From a virus, in IMG/VR virus record IMGVR_UViG_3300028800_000097, positions 1 through 64,000 of that record: 64,000 bases of DNA; one strand, written 5' to 3'. Below, piece after piece: positions 32,112-42,347 of this stretch (positions are counted from its first letter, which is position 1; the number at the start of each line of letters is the position of its first letter). Both the position numbers and the translations under genes were made by a program. The notes below the pieces were generated by a model. That model was not told the DNA's origin and made no database searches. It worked only from the letters and a program-made list of their open reading frames with translations.

Positions 32112-34036
32112 TGGCAAACGATTGGATCGACGTTCCGTCAGCGACTGCTCCTGCGGCACCAAAAGTCGGCGGTGATACACCTGCTGGCGGCGGCGATTGG
32201 GTTGACGTTGCACCGGCAAAATCCACGAGCGTCGGTGGGCTGGCCGCAAGCGCCACGCGCGGCGTAGCGCCCTACGCGGCTGGCGCAGGCATTGGCGCAG
32301 GCATTGGCGCATTGGCAGGGGGAGTCGGAGCCATCCCCGGGGCGGCGGTCGGCGCTGGCGCCGTAGCCTTGGCTGACACAGCGATAGGCATCTGGAACCC
32401 GATAGCCGAGCGCCTAGGCTTGCCGCGCGCAGGAACTGCCCAGGAGGCTACCGACAAACTCTTGGATTTCGTCGGCGAGAAGCGGCCGGAGACCGGCATC
32501 GAGCGCGAGACAGAGGCTCTCACAGGAGGTGCCGCTGGCGCGTTGTCTGGGGCGGGCGCCGCACGGCAGGCCGCCCAGTCGCTGACCGGGACGGCAGGTG
32601 GGGTTGCAAAGCAACTGGCTGCCAGGCCGGTCGGCCAAGCCGTATCCGGCGCGTCCGGCGCCGTCGCGTCCCAGACCGCGGCTGAACTAGGGGCGGGGCA
32701 GACCACACAGCAGATCGCCGGCCTTATCGGCAGCGCCGCGCCCTACGGAGCGACAAGGCTGGCCACGGGTAGCGCATCCAAGATCAACGCCTCGGACAAC
32801 GCCAAGCGCGCGATCGGCGCTGGGTTTGCCCTCCCGCCTGCGGAAGCATCCGAAGGGCACATCGGCGAGGTGAACCTGCCCAACATGGCAGCCGGCGAGG
32901 CCGGGAAGATCAAGCTTGGCCAACTCGCTGCGGCGAAGAACCAGCCACTGGTCAACCTCTATGCTCAAAAGGAACTTGGCGTCGACCCAGGGACGCCGCT
33001 CATGCCAGAGCAATTCAAGGCCGTCCGCTCGCGTGAGGGTCAGGTGTACAACGAGGTGACGCAAGCGGTTCCCGAAGTCGACCTCGCGCGCGATCCGACG
33101 TTTGTCGCAGAGGCCAAGAAGGTCGGGTCGCCGTCAGCCGAGACCGAGCGGCTATTTCCCAGCACCACGGAACCCCCCGGCGTCAAGGCGCTTCGGGAGG
33201 AGCTCGTTGCTCACGCAAGAGGCGATACAAAAGCGGTGATGAACTACATCGCCGACCTACGGTTTCGGGCGACCAAGAACTTCCAGACGCCGGGCAATGC
33301 GATGGCCCACCGAGAGGGCGCCGCTCAACGCGAGGCCGCCGGCGTGTTGGAAGACGCTATGGAGCGAAGTGTTCAGAACGCACCGAATTACTACCAGGAG
33401 AAGCTTGATCAAGCGATTGCCAAGCGCGCCGAAGCCACAGCAGACCTGAACTACGCACACCCGTCCACGGTGACGGCTGTCGGGGGCGAGATCGAGGGGG
33501 TTCGTAATCGTGTCGCGCAGGCAAACGCCGAGGTAAACCGATGGACAGCAGCGCTGAAGAACGCCGAGAACAAGAACGCCGAGAATCAGACGCTGGTCGA
33601 TCGGTTCCGCGATGCACGCCGAAACATGGCGAAGTCTTACGACGTGGAAGCCGTGACGAACCCCAGCACGGGAGACGTGAGCGCAACCGGGCTCGGACGT
33701 CTGCTGAAGCAAGGCAAGCCTCTGACGGGAAACCTGAAGCTTATTGCCGACAGCGCGAACAGCTTCCAGAGGGCGTTCCAGAACCCCGCGGCATTCGGTG
33801 GGGTGGAGCCTCTCAGCGTTTTCGATGCCGCCGCCGCCGGTGGGATGGCGCTATCCGGACATCCCTTGGCCGCCGCCTCCGTGATCGCTAGGCCGTGGCT
33901 CCGGGGACGGGTTCTTTCTCCTGGCTACCAGCAACGCATGATCGCCCCCCCAGGAGAACCCTCGCCGCTGCCGATGCTGCTAAGTCCTGGGTTCTCGCCG
34001 AATCCTTACGACGCCCTCGGGATCAAGCCGCCATGA
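32111..34036 (+). CDS. Large internal/ejection virion protein
   Basis: 641-aa protein, MANDWIDVPSATAPAAPKVG. Residues 45-95 are Gly/Ala-rich and hydrophobic (GAGIGAGIGALAGGVGAIPG), residues 380-520 form long charged helices (AQANAEVNRWTAALKNAENK), and the end is Pro-rich. Third in the ejection-protein trio; overlaps its neighbour by TGATG. Confidence 0.62.
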   Translation: MANDWIDVPSATAPAAPKVGGDTPAGGGDWVDVAPAKSTSVGGLAASATRGVAPYAAGAGIGAGIGALAGGVGAIPGAAVGAGAVALADTAIGIWNPIAERLGLPRAGTAQEATDKLLDFVGEKRPETGIERETEALTGGAAGALSGAGAARQAAQSLTGTAGGVAKQLAARPVGQAVSGASGAVASQTAAELGAGQTTQQIAGLIGSAAPYGATRLATGSASKINASDNAKRAIGAGFALPPAEASEGHIGEVNLPNMAAGEAGKIKLGQLAAAKNQPLVNLYAQKELGVDPGTPLMPEQFKAVRSREGQVYNEVTQAVPEVDLARDPTFVAEAKKVGSPSAETERLFPSTTEPPGVKALREELVAHARGDTKAVMNYIADLRFRATKNFQTPGNAMAHREGAAQREAAGVLEDAMERSVQNAPNYYQEKLDQAIAKRAEATADLNYAHPSTVTAVGGEIEGVRNRVAQANAEVNRWTAALKNAENKNAENQTLVDRFRDARRNMAKSYDVEAVTNPSTGDVSATGLGRLLKQGKPLTGNLKLIADSANSFQRAFQNPAAFGGVEPLSVFDAAAAGGMALSGHPLAAASVIARPWLRGRVLSPGYQQRMIAPPGEPSPLPMLLSPGFSPNPYDALGIKPP

Positions 34037-34257
34037 GCGCCCTGAAAGACCTGGAAGCCACGCTGATCCAACAGGCGAGCACCCTCCTGGCGAACTGCAA
34101 GCCGGAAGAGAAGCTCGACGTGTTCAAGGCGGTGTCGGCGTTCTTCCTCGGGCTCGACAAGCAGGCCGGCAAGGCGCCTCCGCCACCCAGCGGCAACAGC
34201 AAGTTCTCGGACATCAAGGCTCGCGCTCGCGCGGGCGAAATAGAGGGACACGCATAA
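34033..34257 (+). CDS. Small hypothetical virion-region protein
   Basis: 74-aa helical protein MSALKDLEATLIQQASTLLA, joined by ATGA. Proline-rich linker near residue 50. No family recognised. Confidence 0.6.
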   Translation: MSALKDLEATLIQQASTLLANCKPEEKLDVFKAVSAFFLGLDKQAGKAPPPPSGNSKFSDIKARARAGEIEGHA

Positions 34258-34568
34258 TGAGTGGAACCAGGCAACGCGGCTTCAACGTGGTCGAGCAGGC
34301 CGAGGTGCCGCCGCCGCCACCAGCCGCAGACGTGCAGCCCCCGGCCGCCTTCATGTTCCAGGCGCGCGCGATCGCGATGGGCCTCCAGGTGCTTAGCCAG
34401 AAGGCGCTGGTCGGCCTGTCAGCGCTGTTCACCGCGGCGCTGGTGGCCTCGGCGTGGCTGCTGTGGTGGAGCGTCCTGCCAAGCCCCACGACACCCCAAC
34501 TGGTCGGTCTGGGTGGATATGCGGTGTTCGTGCTGCTAGTCGAGATCGTGCGTCGTAGGAGTGCCTGA
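34257..34568 (+). CDS. Two-span membrane protein (possible holin)
   Basis: 103-aa protein: Pro-rich N-terminus, then two membrane helices (LVGLSALFTAALVASAWLLW and LVGLGGYAVFVLLVEIV) and a short basic tail RRRSA. Size and topology fit a holin or a membrane anchor; it is far from the lysis-like cassette at 47 kb, so the role is open. TAATG overlap. Confidence 0.6.
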   Translation: MSGTRQRGFNVVEQAEVPPPPPAADVQPPAAFMFQARAIAMGLQVLSQKALVGLSALFTAALVASAWLLWWSVLPSPTTPQLVGLGGYAVFVLLVEIVRRRSA

Positions 34569-36616
34569 TGCCATTCGACTCCAGGGATGCCGTTTATATC
34601 CCCGCGGAGGATTTGACTCCGGGGATGAAGATCGCGCTGTACTCAAGTGTTTATCCGGATGCAGGTTGGTCCCTGGATACGACGCTGGGCGATATATTAG
34701 ACTTCCTGTCGCCCCCCACGCTGGATCTAAATGTTCAGACTGTATATACTGGCGGGCGCGTTGATCTCACTAAATGTGCGATAGATGTGACGCAAACCGC
34801 CACCGGCAGTTCGGCGGGGCTGGACTGGATTCCGCTCAACAGCTTTACGATCAGCAGTGATACGCTGGACGTTAATCCGCCAGTTAACACCATTTACTCT
34901 TTCAACGCGCAAATTGATGTCGCGGTGCTGACCATCAACTCGGCAATCGTAGGCGCCCCGAAATTTACTGTTACCGCTTCGATATCCGGCACTGTCCTGA
35001 CCCTATCGGCTCCGGTCACCGGAGGCACTGTTACCGCCGGGTTGACTGTCTTTTGGAACGCGGGCGCCAACAGCGGCACCATCCAAAGCGGCGGTGGTAG
35101 TGGTGGGACCACCTATAATCTCGACGCCAATTATGGAACCGTCACCTCTCAGTCCATGACGATGATCGGTCCGGCGCCTGGGAATCTGTTGTCATGGGAC
35201 AGCGGCGATCCAGACAATCCGAACATTGCAACTATTGCTGGATATACATTAACGCCTAATCATTGGAACCTGACGGCGACTGCCGGCCCTGTTCCCAATA
35301 TGCCCATGCAGATCGTCAAGAATGGCGGTCCTCAGCAGCAGGCCATCGGCTGGAATTTCAATCATTTTTATGGCGGCGGAAATGCGTCGGGGAACCGCAC
35401 ATCTATCCGCCTTCAGGTAACCCAGGCCGGGGCGATGCCGGCGGGGACCAACGGCACCCAAGGCATGATTATTGGCAATTCAGCCCGGTTCCCATTTGGC
35501 GGGACCGATCTGTGGGCTGGCGCCTGGGGCGGCGCGTTGGGGTTCGGGACTTATATGAACATGGTAAAGCCGGTCTTCACCCCGGTTGGCAGCCCAGGGG
35601 CGGTTAATTGGCGCGGCTTGGCTGCCTGCGAGTTTGATTACACCTGTGCGTCGGGCGCTCCGGATGATCCGGCCTATCCGCGGGCGAGCGTAGGCGCGTT
35701 TGGCGGGATCACCGTCAATCGCCTTGGCAACACCCAATGGAACACGCCAGTTTGGGAGGCCGATTTCGGCATCGCCGTGGGCCAGGGCGCCTCCTACGTC
35801 CGGGACGGCAGCGGGAACATTGTTCCTCCCAAGCTGGCGAGATTTGGCTATCGCTTTAGTGCTCCCCCAGGGGTTTGGCCTATTGATATGCTGGTCGGCC
35901 GCGGCATGGGGGCGGCTTTCGGCCTTCAGGTTTTCAACAACGACGGAACGCCTGGTCTCTATCCGAACAAAGGGCGGCATGGCATTGACTGGTATAACGT
36001 CGATTGGACTGGAACGCAGTTTAGGGGGCAGGGCTTCTCTATCGTTGGAAGCGGCGGTCCGTTCTCGATCCCCGGTGCTGTCCAGGTAGGTGGCGGCTAT
36101 CTTTCTGCCAGTGCTACCACGATATCGCTCGATACGGCTGGCAGCATGTGCTCTGCGGCGGCTGTGTCGAATGGGGGAGCAGTCCTGTTCCCTGGCCTCC
36201 CGTTGATCCATGACGACACGGGTACCATCTGCATAGTCACTGCGGTTGATAATGCAGTGCGGCCAGGGTTTGGTGCTGCGACCGCGGTGTTTTTAATCGC
36301 GAACACTGGTCGCGCGGTTCAAAGCCAGATCCCGTCAAATCCAGTGACCTTCCGCGCGGCGACTGTGTGGTCTCAGCGCTACCCGGCGCCGGGGCCAACC
36401 AATCCGACGCTGACGCTGACGTGGACGCAGCCGACTATCCTTGCGTTACAGCCTGGTGGCGGCACTGTTCAGGTGGGGTCTGGCTGCATTGCTGCCAACG
36501 CTAGTGTGGCGACAGTGTTGGGGAGTGTCGGGCCTGTTGGTTCACATACGACGGTCCAGGAATGGATCGCGATCAAGAACGCCAGCGGGACGACCCGCTA
36601 TATCCCAGCCTTTTGA
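34568..36616 (+). CDS. Tail fibre/spike protein without signal peptide
   Basis: 682-aa beta-rich protein, MPFDSRDAVYIPAEDLTPGM. The N-terminal 110 residues are a probable virion-attachment part; the middle (about 200-480) is Gly/Asn/Trp-rich with FGGITVNRLGNTQ and a beta-sandwich look; the end has a YLSASATTISLDTAG fibre repeat. It is the last fibre-type gene before the block of signal-peptide genes and has none itself. Confidence 0.62.
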   Translation: MPFDSRDAVYIPAEDLTPGMKIALYSSVYPDAGWSLDTTLGDILDFLSPPTLDLNVQTVYTGGRVDLTKCAIDVTQTATGSSAGLDWIPLNSFTISSDTLDVNPPVNTIYSFNAQIDVAVLTINSAIVGAPKFTVTASISGTVLTLSAPVTGGTVTAGLTVFWNAGANSGTIQSGGGSGGTTYNLDANYGTVTSQSMTMIGPAPGNLLSWDSGDPDNPNIATIAGYTLTPNHWNLTATAGPVPNMPMQIVKNGGPQQQAIGWNFNHFYGGGNASGNRTSIRLQVTQAGAMPAGTNGTQGMIIGNSARFPFGGTDLWAGAWGGALGFGTYMNMVKPVFTPVGSPGAVNWRGLAACEFDYTCASGAPDDPAYPRASVGAFGGITVNRLGNTQWNTPVWEADFGIAVGQGASYVRDGSGNIVPPKLARFGYRFSAPPGVWPIDMLVGRGMGAAFGLQVFNNDGTPGLYPNKGRHGIDWYNVDWTGTQFRGQGFSIVGSGGPFSIPGAVQVGGGYLSASATTISLDTAGSMCSAAAVSNGGAVLFPGLPLIHDDTGTICIVTAVDNAVRPGFGAATAVFLIANTGRAVQSQIPSNPVTFRAATVWSQRYPAPGPTNPTLTLTWTQPTILALQPGGGTVQVGSGCIAANASVATVLGSVGPVGSHTTVQEWIAIKNASGTTRYIPAF

Positions 36617-36626
36617 GGAGCTAATT

Positions 36627-36839
36627 GTGGACCAAAACTTCGCCCCGCCTCCCCAGCAACGGCAGAAGGTCGACCCTGATCTTCCCCTCTCAGTGATCAT
36701 TCCGGCGAAGGAGTGGGCAGTCATCTGTGGCGACATCCACGATGGCATCGAACGCCGGGCTAACTTGTTGAAAAACATCAACGAGCAGCTTGTCGCCCAA
36801 ACAACCCAGCACGAGCCGGGATCAGGGGAGTTGCGCTAA
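36627..36839 (+). CDS. Small helical protein
   Basis: 70-aa protein with GTG start; GAGGAG stands 6 bases ahead. VDQNFAPPPQQRQKVDPDLP then IIPAKEWAVICGDIHDGIER, a single helical domain with a Gln-rich tail. Possibly a fibre chaperone by position. Confidence 0.6.
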   Translation: MDQNFAPPPQQRQKVDPDLPLSVIIPAKEWAVICGDIHDGIERRANLLKNINEQLVAQTTQHEPGSGELR

Positions 36840-38696
36840 ATGCGAACGCTTGCGGTCCTGCTGTGCCTGTCTCTGGCGGCGCCTGCCGCGGCCCAGGTGC
36901 GCCAATCAGGATCGGTGTCCCCTGGCCACTCAACGTTCTGGGTGACATCTGGCATCGTCGGGGACGCGGGCACGTCTACCTCGCCAAACGGCCTGACAAC
37001 GCTCGGTCTTACAGCGCCAGGCACCACCCCATTCTGCATCAACAACGGACCAACGACGGGGGCGTATTCCGCCCTGTGCCTCGGCATAAACCCCTCTGAT
37101 GGCCACGCTACCATGACGGTAAACGCGTTCGGCGGCGCTACTCCACTCGGGTTGGATTTCAGCATGAACGGCAATCTCTCGTCGTTCAGCATCGGGGCGA
37201 ACGGAGTTCCTAACATTGGTGCGGTCTCACTCAACCCGCTGATCGTTGGCACGCCGCCCAACAACATCCTGACGGTCGCGCCAGGGGCCACTAGCACCGC
37301 CCCGATAGCGTTCTCCCAGAGCGGAACGGGAGGCATGAGTTTCCCCGCACTAGATATCGGCAATGCCGGCTCGGTTGTCTGGACCGATGCCTCCTCTCCA
37401 CGCGACGTGGATATCCATCAGCAGTGGACCGGAACGTCAACGCTATCCGGGTCCCTGATGTTGAACAGCGTCCTGACGCGGGATGCAATTTCTTATCCGA
37501 CAACAAACCAGTACATATCTACCTTTGATGTCACGCAGCAGTTCGGCGGCACTTCCTCAACAGGGACGCATATCGCGTTGAATGTGCTTAGCCAGCAAAC
37601 AGCAGCGACAGGCAACTTTGCGGCGGGCGGAGAATTCAACGCTGTCGGTGCTTTTCTGGGGTCCGTTGTTTCCTTTAATGAAGGGGGAACCAGCTTTAAC
37701 AATGGCGGTCACAGTGGGACTTTGTTTGGATTCAACCCGGCGGTCACGATGAACAGTGGGGCAACGTTCTTCAGCGAGGCTTCTGCAAGCGAATTTAACC
37801 TAAACATTAAGTCTGGCGCATCAGTATTCGTGAAATACGGCGTTGGTATAGTCAAGGAAGCTACTGACGCGGTACAAGGCGCTTCTGGCCTGGACGCGGC
37901 GGTCAGCATGAGCGACCAGATCGGGGCGGTGCCCTGGTTCTATGGCGTGCAGTTCGGAAATGAGGGAGGCCAGTGGCCATTCGACACGAGTGCCGTGTTG
38001 ATCGGATCGCGTCTTAACTCGCAGTTTGCCGCCGTTATTGGAGCCGCGAAATGGGACATTGATTTCCTATCCAACACGACCAGCAAGGGGTTAATCCAAG
38101 GCCCGAATTTCCATGTCAACTCTACGGGTATCACCCGCGTTGGGTTCGGCGCTTTGAAACCTGACTCGGCCGGCATGGTGATAACCGCGGACGGTCTACA
38201 AGCCGCCACTGCAACGATCGCGGCGGCAGGAACAGGCTACGGGGTCGGCTACGTTTACGATGTAAACGGCAACATCTGGCACATTGACAGCGTGAATGGC
38301 AGCGGCGGTATTACCGGCGTGACCATCTTCCAGGCTGTTCAGACAGCAACAGCGACCACACCAATTGCGATGGCGCCGATACCTTACAATTTAGGTGCAA
38401 CCGGCGGATCTCTGACGGTGGCATATGCCTCGGGGACCACGATCAAAATACAACCCACGTCTGCCGGCGAGACGGTCGTGGGAGGAACGCAACTGCCAGC
38501 ACTCAACGCCACAACCGGGTTCTTCCACTTTCCATTCACCAACGCGACCTCTGGCTCGGGCGGTATCCCGACCGGAACGCCGGCGAATATCTTCGGAAAT
38601 GCCTGCGTATGGAATGACGTTACGTTCGTTCTGAACTGTTACAGTGCCAGCGCGGGGGCGTGGAAGCACGTTTCGTTCAGCGCCAGCGCCGGCTGA
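36840..38696 (+). CDS. Exported tail spike/fibre-like protein 1
   Basis: 618-aa protein that opens with a Sec signal peptide, MRTLAVLLCLSLAAPAAAQ, cleavage expected after AAA or AAAQ. The remainder is Gly/Ser/Thr/Asn-rich beta repeats typical of fibres or spikes, with a late TTGFFHFPFTNATSGSGGIP segment. Codon use is AT-richer than the head genes (25 of 60 GC for 37801-37860). First of eight consecutive genes with export signals. Confidence 0.65.
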   Translation: MRTLAVLLCLSLAAPAAAQVRQSGSVSPGHSTFWVTSGIVGDAGTSTSPNGLTTLGLTAPGTTPFCINNGPTTGAYSALCLGINPSDGHATMTVNAFGGATPLGLDFSMNGNLSSFSIGANGVPNIGAVSLNPLIVGTPPNNILTVAPGATSTAPIAFSQSGTGGMSFPALDIGNAGSVVWTDASSPRDVDIHQQWTGTSTLSGSLMLNSVLTRDAISYPTTNQYISTFDVTQQFGGTSSTGTHIALNVLSQQTAATGNFAAGGEFNAVGAFLGSVVSFNEGGTSFNNGGHSGTLFGFNPAVTMNSGATFFSEASASEFNLNIKSGASVFVKYGVGIVKEATDAVQGASGLDAAVSMSDQIGAVPWFYGVQFGNEGGQWPFDTSAVLIGSRLNSQFAAVIGAAKWDIDFLSNTTSKGLIQGPNFHVNSTGITRVGFGALKPDSAGMVITADGLQAATATIAAAGTGYGVGYVYDVNGNIWHIDSVNGSGGITGVTIFQAVQTATATTPIAMAPIPYNLGATGGSLTVAYASGTTIKIQPTSAGETVVGGTQLPALNATTGFFHFPFTNATSGSGGIPTGTPANIFGNACVWNDVTFVLNCYSASAGAWKHVSFSASAG

Positions 38697-38923
38697 TGAA
38701 ACTTAGGAGCCTGAACTTGCGATACCTCATCCTGACAGCGCTGCTGTTTCCGACCGTTGCCACGGCGCAAACGGCTCCGAACGCGCAAGCTAGTCTCGCC
38801 GCCTCCCTGGCCAGCAATCTGTCAATGGCCGTCGCTGAAAACGAACAACTCAAAGCGGAGGTTGCGGAACTGAAGAAGAGGCTGGCTGAGGCGCCGCCGC
38901 AACCGCCTGTGAAAAAGGACTAA
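38696..38923 (+). CDS. Small exported coiled-coil protein
   Basis: 75-aa protein: a signal peptide (MKLRSLNLRYLILTALLFPT then VATAQ), a short Ala-rich helix, a coiled coil (AVAENEQLKAEVAELKKRL) and a Pro/Lys tail PPQPPVKKD. It is coupled by TGATG to the upstream spike gene. It may be a periplasmic partner or trimerisation factor of the neighbouring exported proteins (inference). Confidence 0.65.
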   Translation: MKLRSLNLRYLILTALLFPTVATAQTAPNAQASLAASLASNLSMAVAENEQLKAEVAELKKRLAEAPPQPPVKKD

Positions 38924-38927
38924 CCCC

Positions 38928-39848
38928 ATGAAACGCCACGCGCGCCTGCTATTCACGATCGCCGCACTCCTCGCTGGTACGAATGGCGCGCGGGCGGCGG
39001 ATGCCAATATGTACCAGTTGAGCGGCACATCCTCGACTGGCGCCCCGCTATGGCAACCTGTCGGGCCGAGCAACCCGCTTTCTGTCAACGCAACTGTCAG
39101 TGTCAGTGCCAGTATCGCTGGGTTCACGCCGGCTGGAACGTACGCGTCCCTGACGGCAACGGGCTCGTCATCCGCCAGCACAGCGTTGCCGGCCGGAACG
39201 GTTGTGGCGTTCTACAACACTGGATCATCAGCGGTCAGTTGTGTTTTGGCATCCGGAACTGCAACCGCGACCGGCAGCAAGGAGGTCATTCAGCCTGGTG
39301 GATCGGCATACTTAACCGTCGGCGCCAATAACAATGCCGCCTGCATCGATCAGGCAGGGTCAGCCTCGAACCTCGTGGTGTTATCGGGAGGGGCGGGTCT
39401 GGGGGCCAATACCGCCGGTCTACCTCCGCCTGGTAGTGCCGTATCAGCGGTGTCAGTGCCGGTTGTGATCGCCTCAGACCAGGGGGCGGTGGCGACAAAG
39501 CCTGGCAGTTCTGCATCATCGGCCGATGCGTTGGCCGCGGTCATATCTAGCGCCGCGGAGAGCGGCCATGTGCTCAAGGCGAGCGCAGGCAACCTTTACG
39601 ACGCCTATGTGACCGCTGGCGCTACGGCCGGGTTCCTAATGGTCTTCAATGCTACCTCCGCGCCCGCTGATGGTGCTGTTACTCCGCAGGACTGCCTTCA
39701 GGTGCCGGCGAACACGACGCAATCGTTGTTCACTGCTGGCACACCGCCTGAATCGTTTTCCACCGGCATCACGGCGGTGTTCAGCACCACGGGCTGCTTC
39801 ACCAAGACGGCAAGTGCCACAGCCTTTTTCCACGGGAGGGTGAAGTGA
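38928..39848 (+). CDS. Exported fibre-like protein 2
   Basis: 306-aa protein with signal peptide [20 protein letters not shown] followed by ARA, cleaved probably before ADANMYQ. The body is Ser/Ala/Gly-rich beta ([20 protein letters not shown]), common in phage structural decoration and fibre proteins, and ends [10 protein letters not shown]. Confidence 0.62.
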   Translation: MKRHARLLFTIAALLAGTNGARAADANMYQLSGTSSTGAPLWQPVGPSNPLSVNATVSVSASIAGFTPAGTYASLTATGSSSASTALPAGTVVAFYNTGSSAVSCVLASGTATATGSKEVIQPGGSAYLTVGANNNAACIDQAGSASNLVVLSGGAGLGANTAGLPPPGSAVSAVSVPVVIASDQGAVATKPGSSASSADALAAVISSAAESGHVLKASAGNLYDAYVTAGATAGFLMVFNATSAPADGAVTPQDCLQVPANTTQSLFTAGTPPESFSTGITAVFSTTGCFTKTASATAFFHGRVK

Positions 39849-41215
39849 TGCGCTCGCTTCGTCTGGCCTTATCTCTGTGCCTGCTGTCGGGGGCAGCGCT
39901 GGCACAGGGCGCATTCAGCACGCAAGGTGCCGGCGGTGGTGGCGGCGGGTCTGTATCGGTCACCGCTGGCACCTCGAATGTCGTTGTAACGCCTTCCCCT
40001 GGTACTGGCACATTCACGATCGGCACTCAGGTTCCGACAAGCGCGCAATCGGGTTCTTACGCAGTCGTCGGGGCTGACAACACGAAAGTCATCATCGGCG
40101 CAGTCGCGACCACCATCGCGCAAGCAGGAACGGGGCTTTTCGTGGCCGGGTGGGGCGCCAGCATCGTTGGTGATTCTGGCGGCGCGACCGTCCTTACCCC
40201 GACCACCTCGACCATCGGTGGCCTCGCATCGCTTGCCCTCGCGGCCAATCAGTTCGCCAGCTTTGCGGTGGATGGCTCGAACTATGACGTGGCGCTCGGC
40301 ATGCCTCCGTCGGGCACGCAGAACTTGGTGATCGCCACCCCCAACGGATCGACCGGCCAGCCGAAGCTGCGGGCGCTGGTAGGTGCGGATATCCCAGCCG
40401 CCAACCTTGCATCGAGCAGCAATGGTGGCGTCACGGGCAACCTTCCCGTTACCAACCTCAACAGCGGCACCAGCGCTTCGTCCTCTACATTCTGGCGCGG
40501 GGACGGATCGTGGGCAACGCCGTCTGGCGGCGGCAACGTCAGCAACGTGGGCACTCCGACAAACGGTCAGCTTGGGCAGTGGACCGGAGCCACAACCATC
40601 CAGGGCATCACGACGGGCACTGGCGTTGCTACCGCGTTGGGGGTGAATGTCGGCTCGGCCGGAGCATTCGTCACATTCAACGGAGCGCTTGGGACGCCCT
40701 CGTCGGGCACGCTCACAAGCGCGACCGGCCTGCCGATCTCCACGGGTGTCTCGGGATTAGGAACGGGTGTCGCAACCGCACTTGCCGTCAACACCGGTTC
40801 GGCCGGAGCGCCGGTCCTGTTCAACGGCGCAGGCGGAACGCCCTCGTCCATGACGGGCACGAACATCACCGGCATTCCGAACGCCGCGGTTGCTGCGGCG
40901 CCGCTGCCAACGCCGGGGACTAGCGCCACGCTTGTTGCGCCGAGATCCTACTACGTCTGCACTAGCACATGCTCCGTCACGCTGCCCACGCCAGCCGCAG
41001 GGTATGAGTTTTGTGTGCGGAACGACAACAACGTCTCCACCGTCATAACCTTTGTCGCCATCTCATCGGTGCAGTTCGAGAACACCAACTTCACCAGCTA
41101 CAAGACCGCGAACACGTCCATCGTCTCGGGCGGCGCGGCTGGCGATAAGCTGTGCGTGATGGGGCGCGACTCGACGCACTACCTCGTTATGTCCTTCAAC
41201 GGGACGTGGAGTTAG
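39848..41215 (+). CDS. Exported tail fibre with [15 protein letters not shown] repeats
   Basis: 455-aa protein. Signal peptide [26 protein letters not shown] region, then typical tail-fibre repeats ([40 protein letters not shown]) as seen in many caudovirus fibres, and a C-terminal beta domain ending [14 protein letters not shown] lies 8 bases before ATG 39848, which overlaps the previous stop. The fibre repeat and the secretion signal occur in one open frame. Confidence 0.72.
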   Translation: MRSLRLALSLCLLSGAALAQGAFSTQGAGGGGGGSVSVTAGTSNVVVTPSPGTGTFTIGTQVPTSAQSGSYAVVGADNTKVIIGAVATTIAQAGTGLFVAGWGASIVGDSGGATVLTPTTSTIGGLASLALAANQFASFAVDGSNYDVALGMPPSGTQNLVIATPNGSTGQPKLRALVGADIPAANLASSSNGGVTGNLPVTNLNSGTSASSSTFWRGDGSWATPSGGGNVSNVGTPTNGQLGQWTGATTIQGITTGTGVATALGVNVGSAGAFVTFNGALGTPSSGTLTSATGLPISTGVSGLGTGVATALAVNTGSAGAPVLFNGAGGTPSSMTGTNITGIPNAAVAAAPLPTPGTSATLVAPRSYYVCTSTCSVTLPTPAAGYEFCVRNDNNVSTVITFVAISSVQFENTNFTSYKTANTSIVSGGAAGDKLCVMGRDSTHYLVMSFNGTWS

Positions 41216-41222
41216 CGGGGGC

Positions 41223-42347
41223 ATGCGTCTGGGCCTGCACTGGTTCTTGCTGTGGACGGTGCTGTTCGGTGCATCTGCCGACGCACAGATGATGCAGGCG
41301 ATTGTCAATTCTCCCAATGGTTATAGAGGCCCCGGCGACATCGTTTCAGGCGCTACCGCATGGTACGGTCTACGAGCCTATAGCGCCGCCTACGCCGCTA
41401 GCCTGGGCAAAGCCATCAATCTGCGCCGTGCGTCCGACAGCGTGGCCTGTGATGTCCTGGTTGCGTCTACTGGCCGGTTGGGACTCACAAGCGCAACTTG
41501 TAACTCCTCGACGCAGGGAGGCATTACGCCTGCGGCATTCGCTGGAACCGACGCGACCGCGACGTGTTCTGCCACTGCCAGCACAACGCTCGCCTGCACT
41601 GGAGCGTCGTCCACGCCACACGCACTCGATCCGATCTCGGGGACTGGGATTACGCAACCGGCCTATATCGTCTCGTGCGGGACGTTCACCGGCGGTGCTG
41701 GCTCCTGCACGATGAACCTGGCGCAGACCGTGGCGTCCGTGACCGTGACGTTTCAGGTCGCGCTGTTTGTCGCCAAGGCTTACGATCAGAGTGGCGGAAC
41801 GAATGATGCCGTACAGGCGACAACAGCAAATCAACCTCTATTTCTGTCCACATGCGTTGGCACATCAACGAATCTGCCGTGCCTGGTGTTTTACAATCTT
41901 CTCCAGGTCTTGCAGGCAACGATAACGAGTACGGCGTTTACGACGCTCACGTATTCATTTGTTGCGATACGAACGGGACAGTTCACTACCTTTGGCGGCA
42001 TTGCGAATCTTGGTACGCAGACCGTGGTGGGTGGCTTTGGTAATGCCGCAAACACTGCGGTAATCTATGCTGGGACCGTGGTGACTTCGGCTGCTGCCGA
42101 CAATGCTTGGCACGCAGTACAGGAGGCGTTTAACGGCGCTAGTTCCGTCATAAACGTGGACGGATCAAGCTCGACCGTAAACCCCGGAACTGTGTCGACC
42201 GGGCTAACGTCTTTGCAGTGGGGCGACACAACCACAGCGCCGACTGGCGCCTCCACCGAAATGGGCATGTGGGGCGCCGTTGTTTTCAACTCTACACAGA
42301 TCAGCAATATGCACACGAACCAATCAGCGTACTGGGGGACTCCATGA
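41223..42347 (+). CDS. Exported fibre/lectin-like protein 3
   Basis: 374-aa protein with signal peptide MRLGLHWFLLWTVLFGASAD and mature start AQMMQAIVNSPNG. The body contains SAYGLRAYSAAYAASLGKA-type and TYDQSGGTNDAVQATTANQP segments typical of LamG/concanavalin-like folds with a catalytic or ligand-binding Ser/Asn-rich face. The motif DAQMMQAIVN is shared with the gene at 43372 although the rest differs. Confidence 0.65.
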   Translation: MRLGLHWFLLWTVLFGASADAQMMQAIVNSPNGYRGPGDIVSGATAWYGLRAYSAAYAASLGKAINLRRASDSVACDVLVASTGRLGLTSATCNSSTQGGITPAAFAGTDATATCSATASTTLACTGASSTPHALDPISGTGITQPAYIVSCGTFTGGAGSCTMNLAQTVASVTVTFQVALFVAKAYDQSGGTNDAVQATTANQPLFLSTCVGTSTNLPCLVFYNLLQVLQATITSTAFTTLTYSFVAIRTGQFTTFGGIANLGTQTVVGGFGNAANTAVIYAGTVVTSAAADNAWHAVQEAFNGASSVINVDGSSSTVNPGTVSTGLTSLQWGDTTTAPTGASTEMGMWGAVVFNSTQISNMHTNQSAYWGTP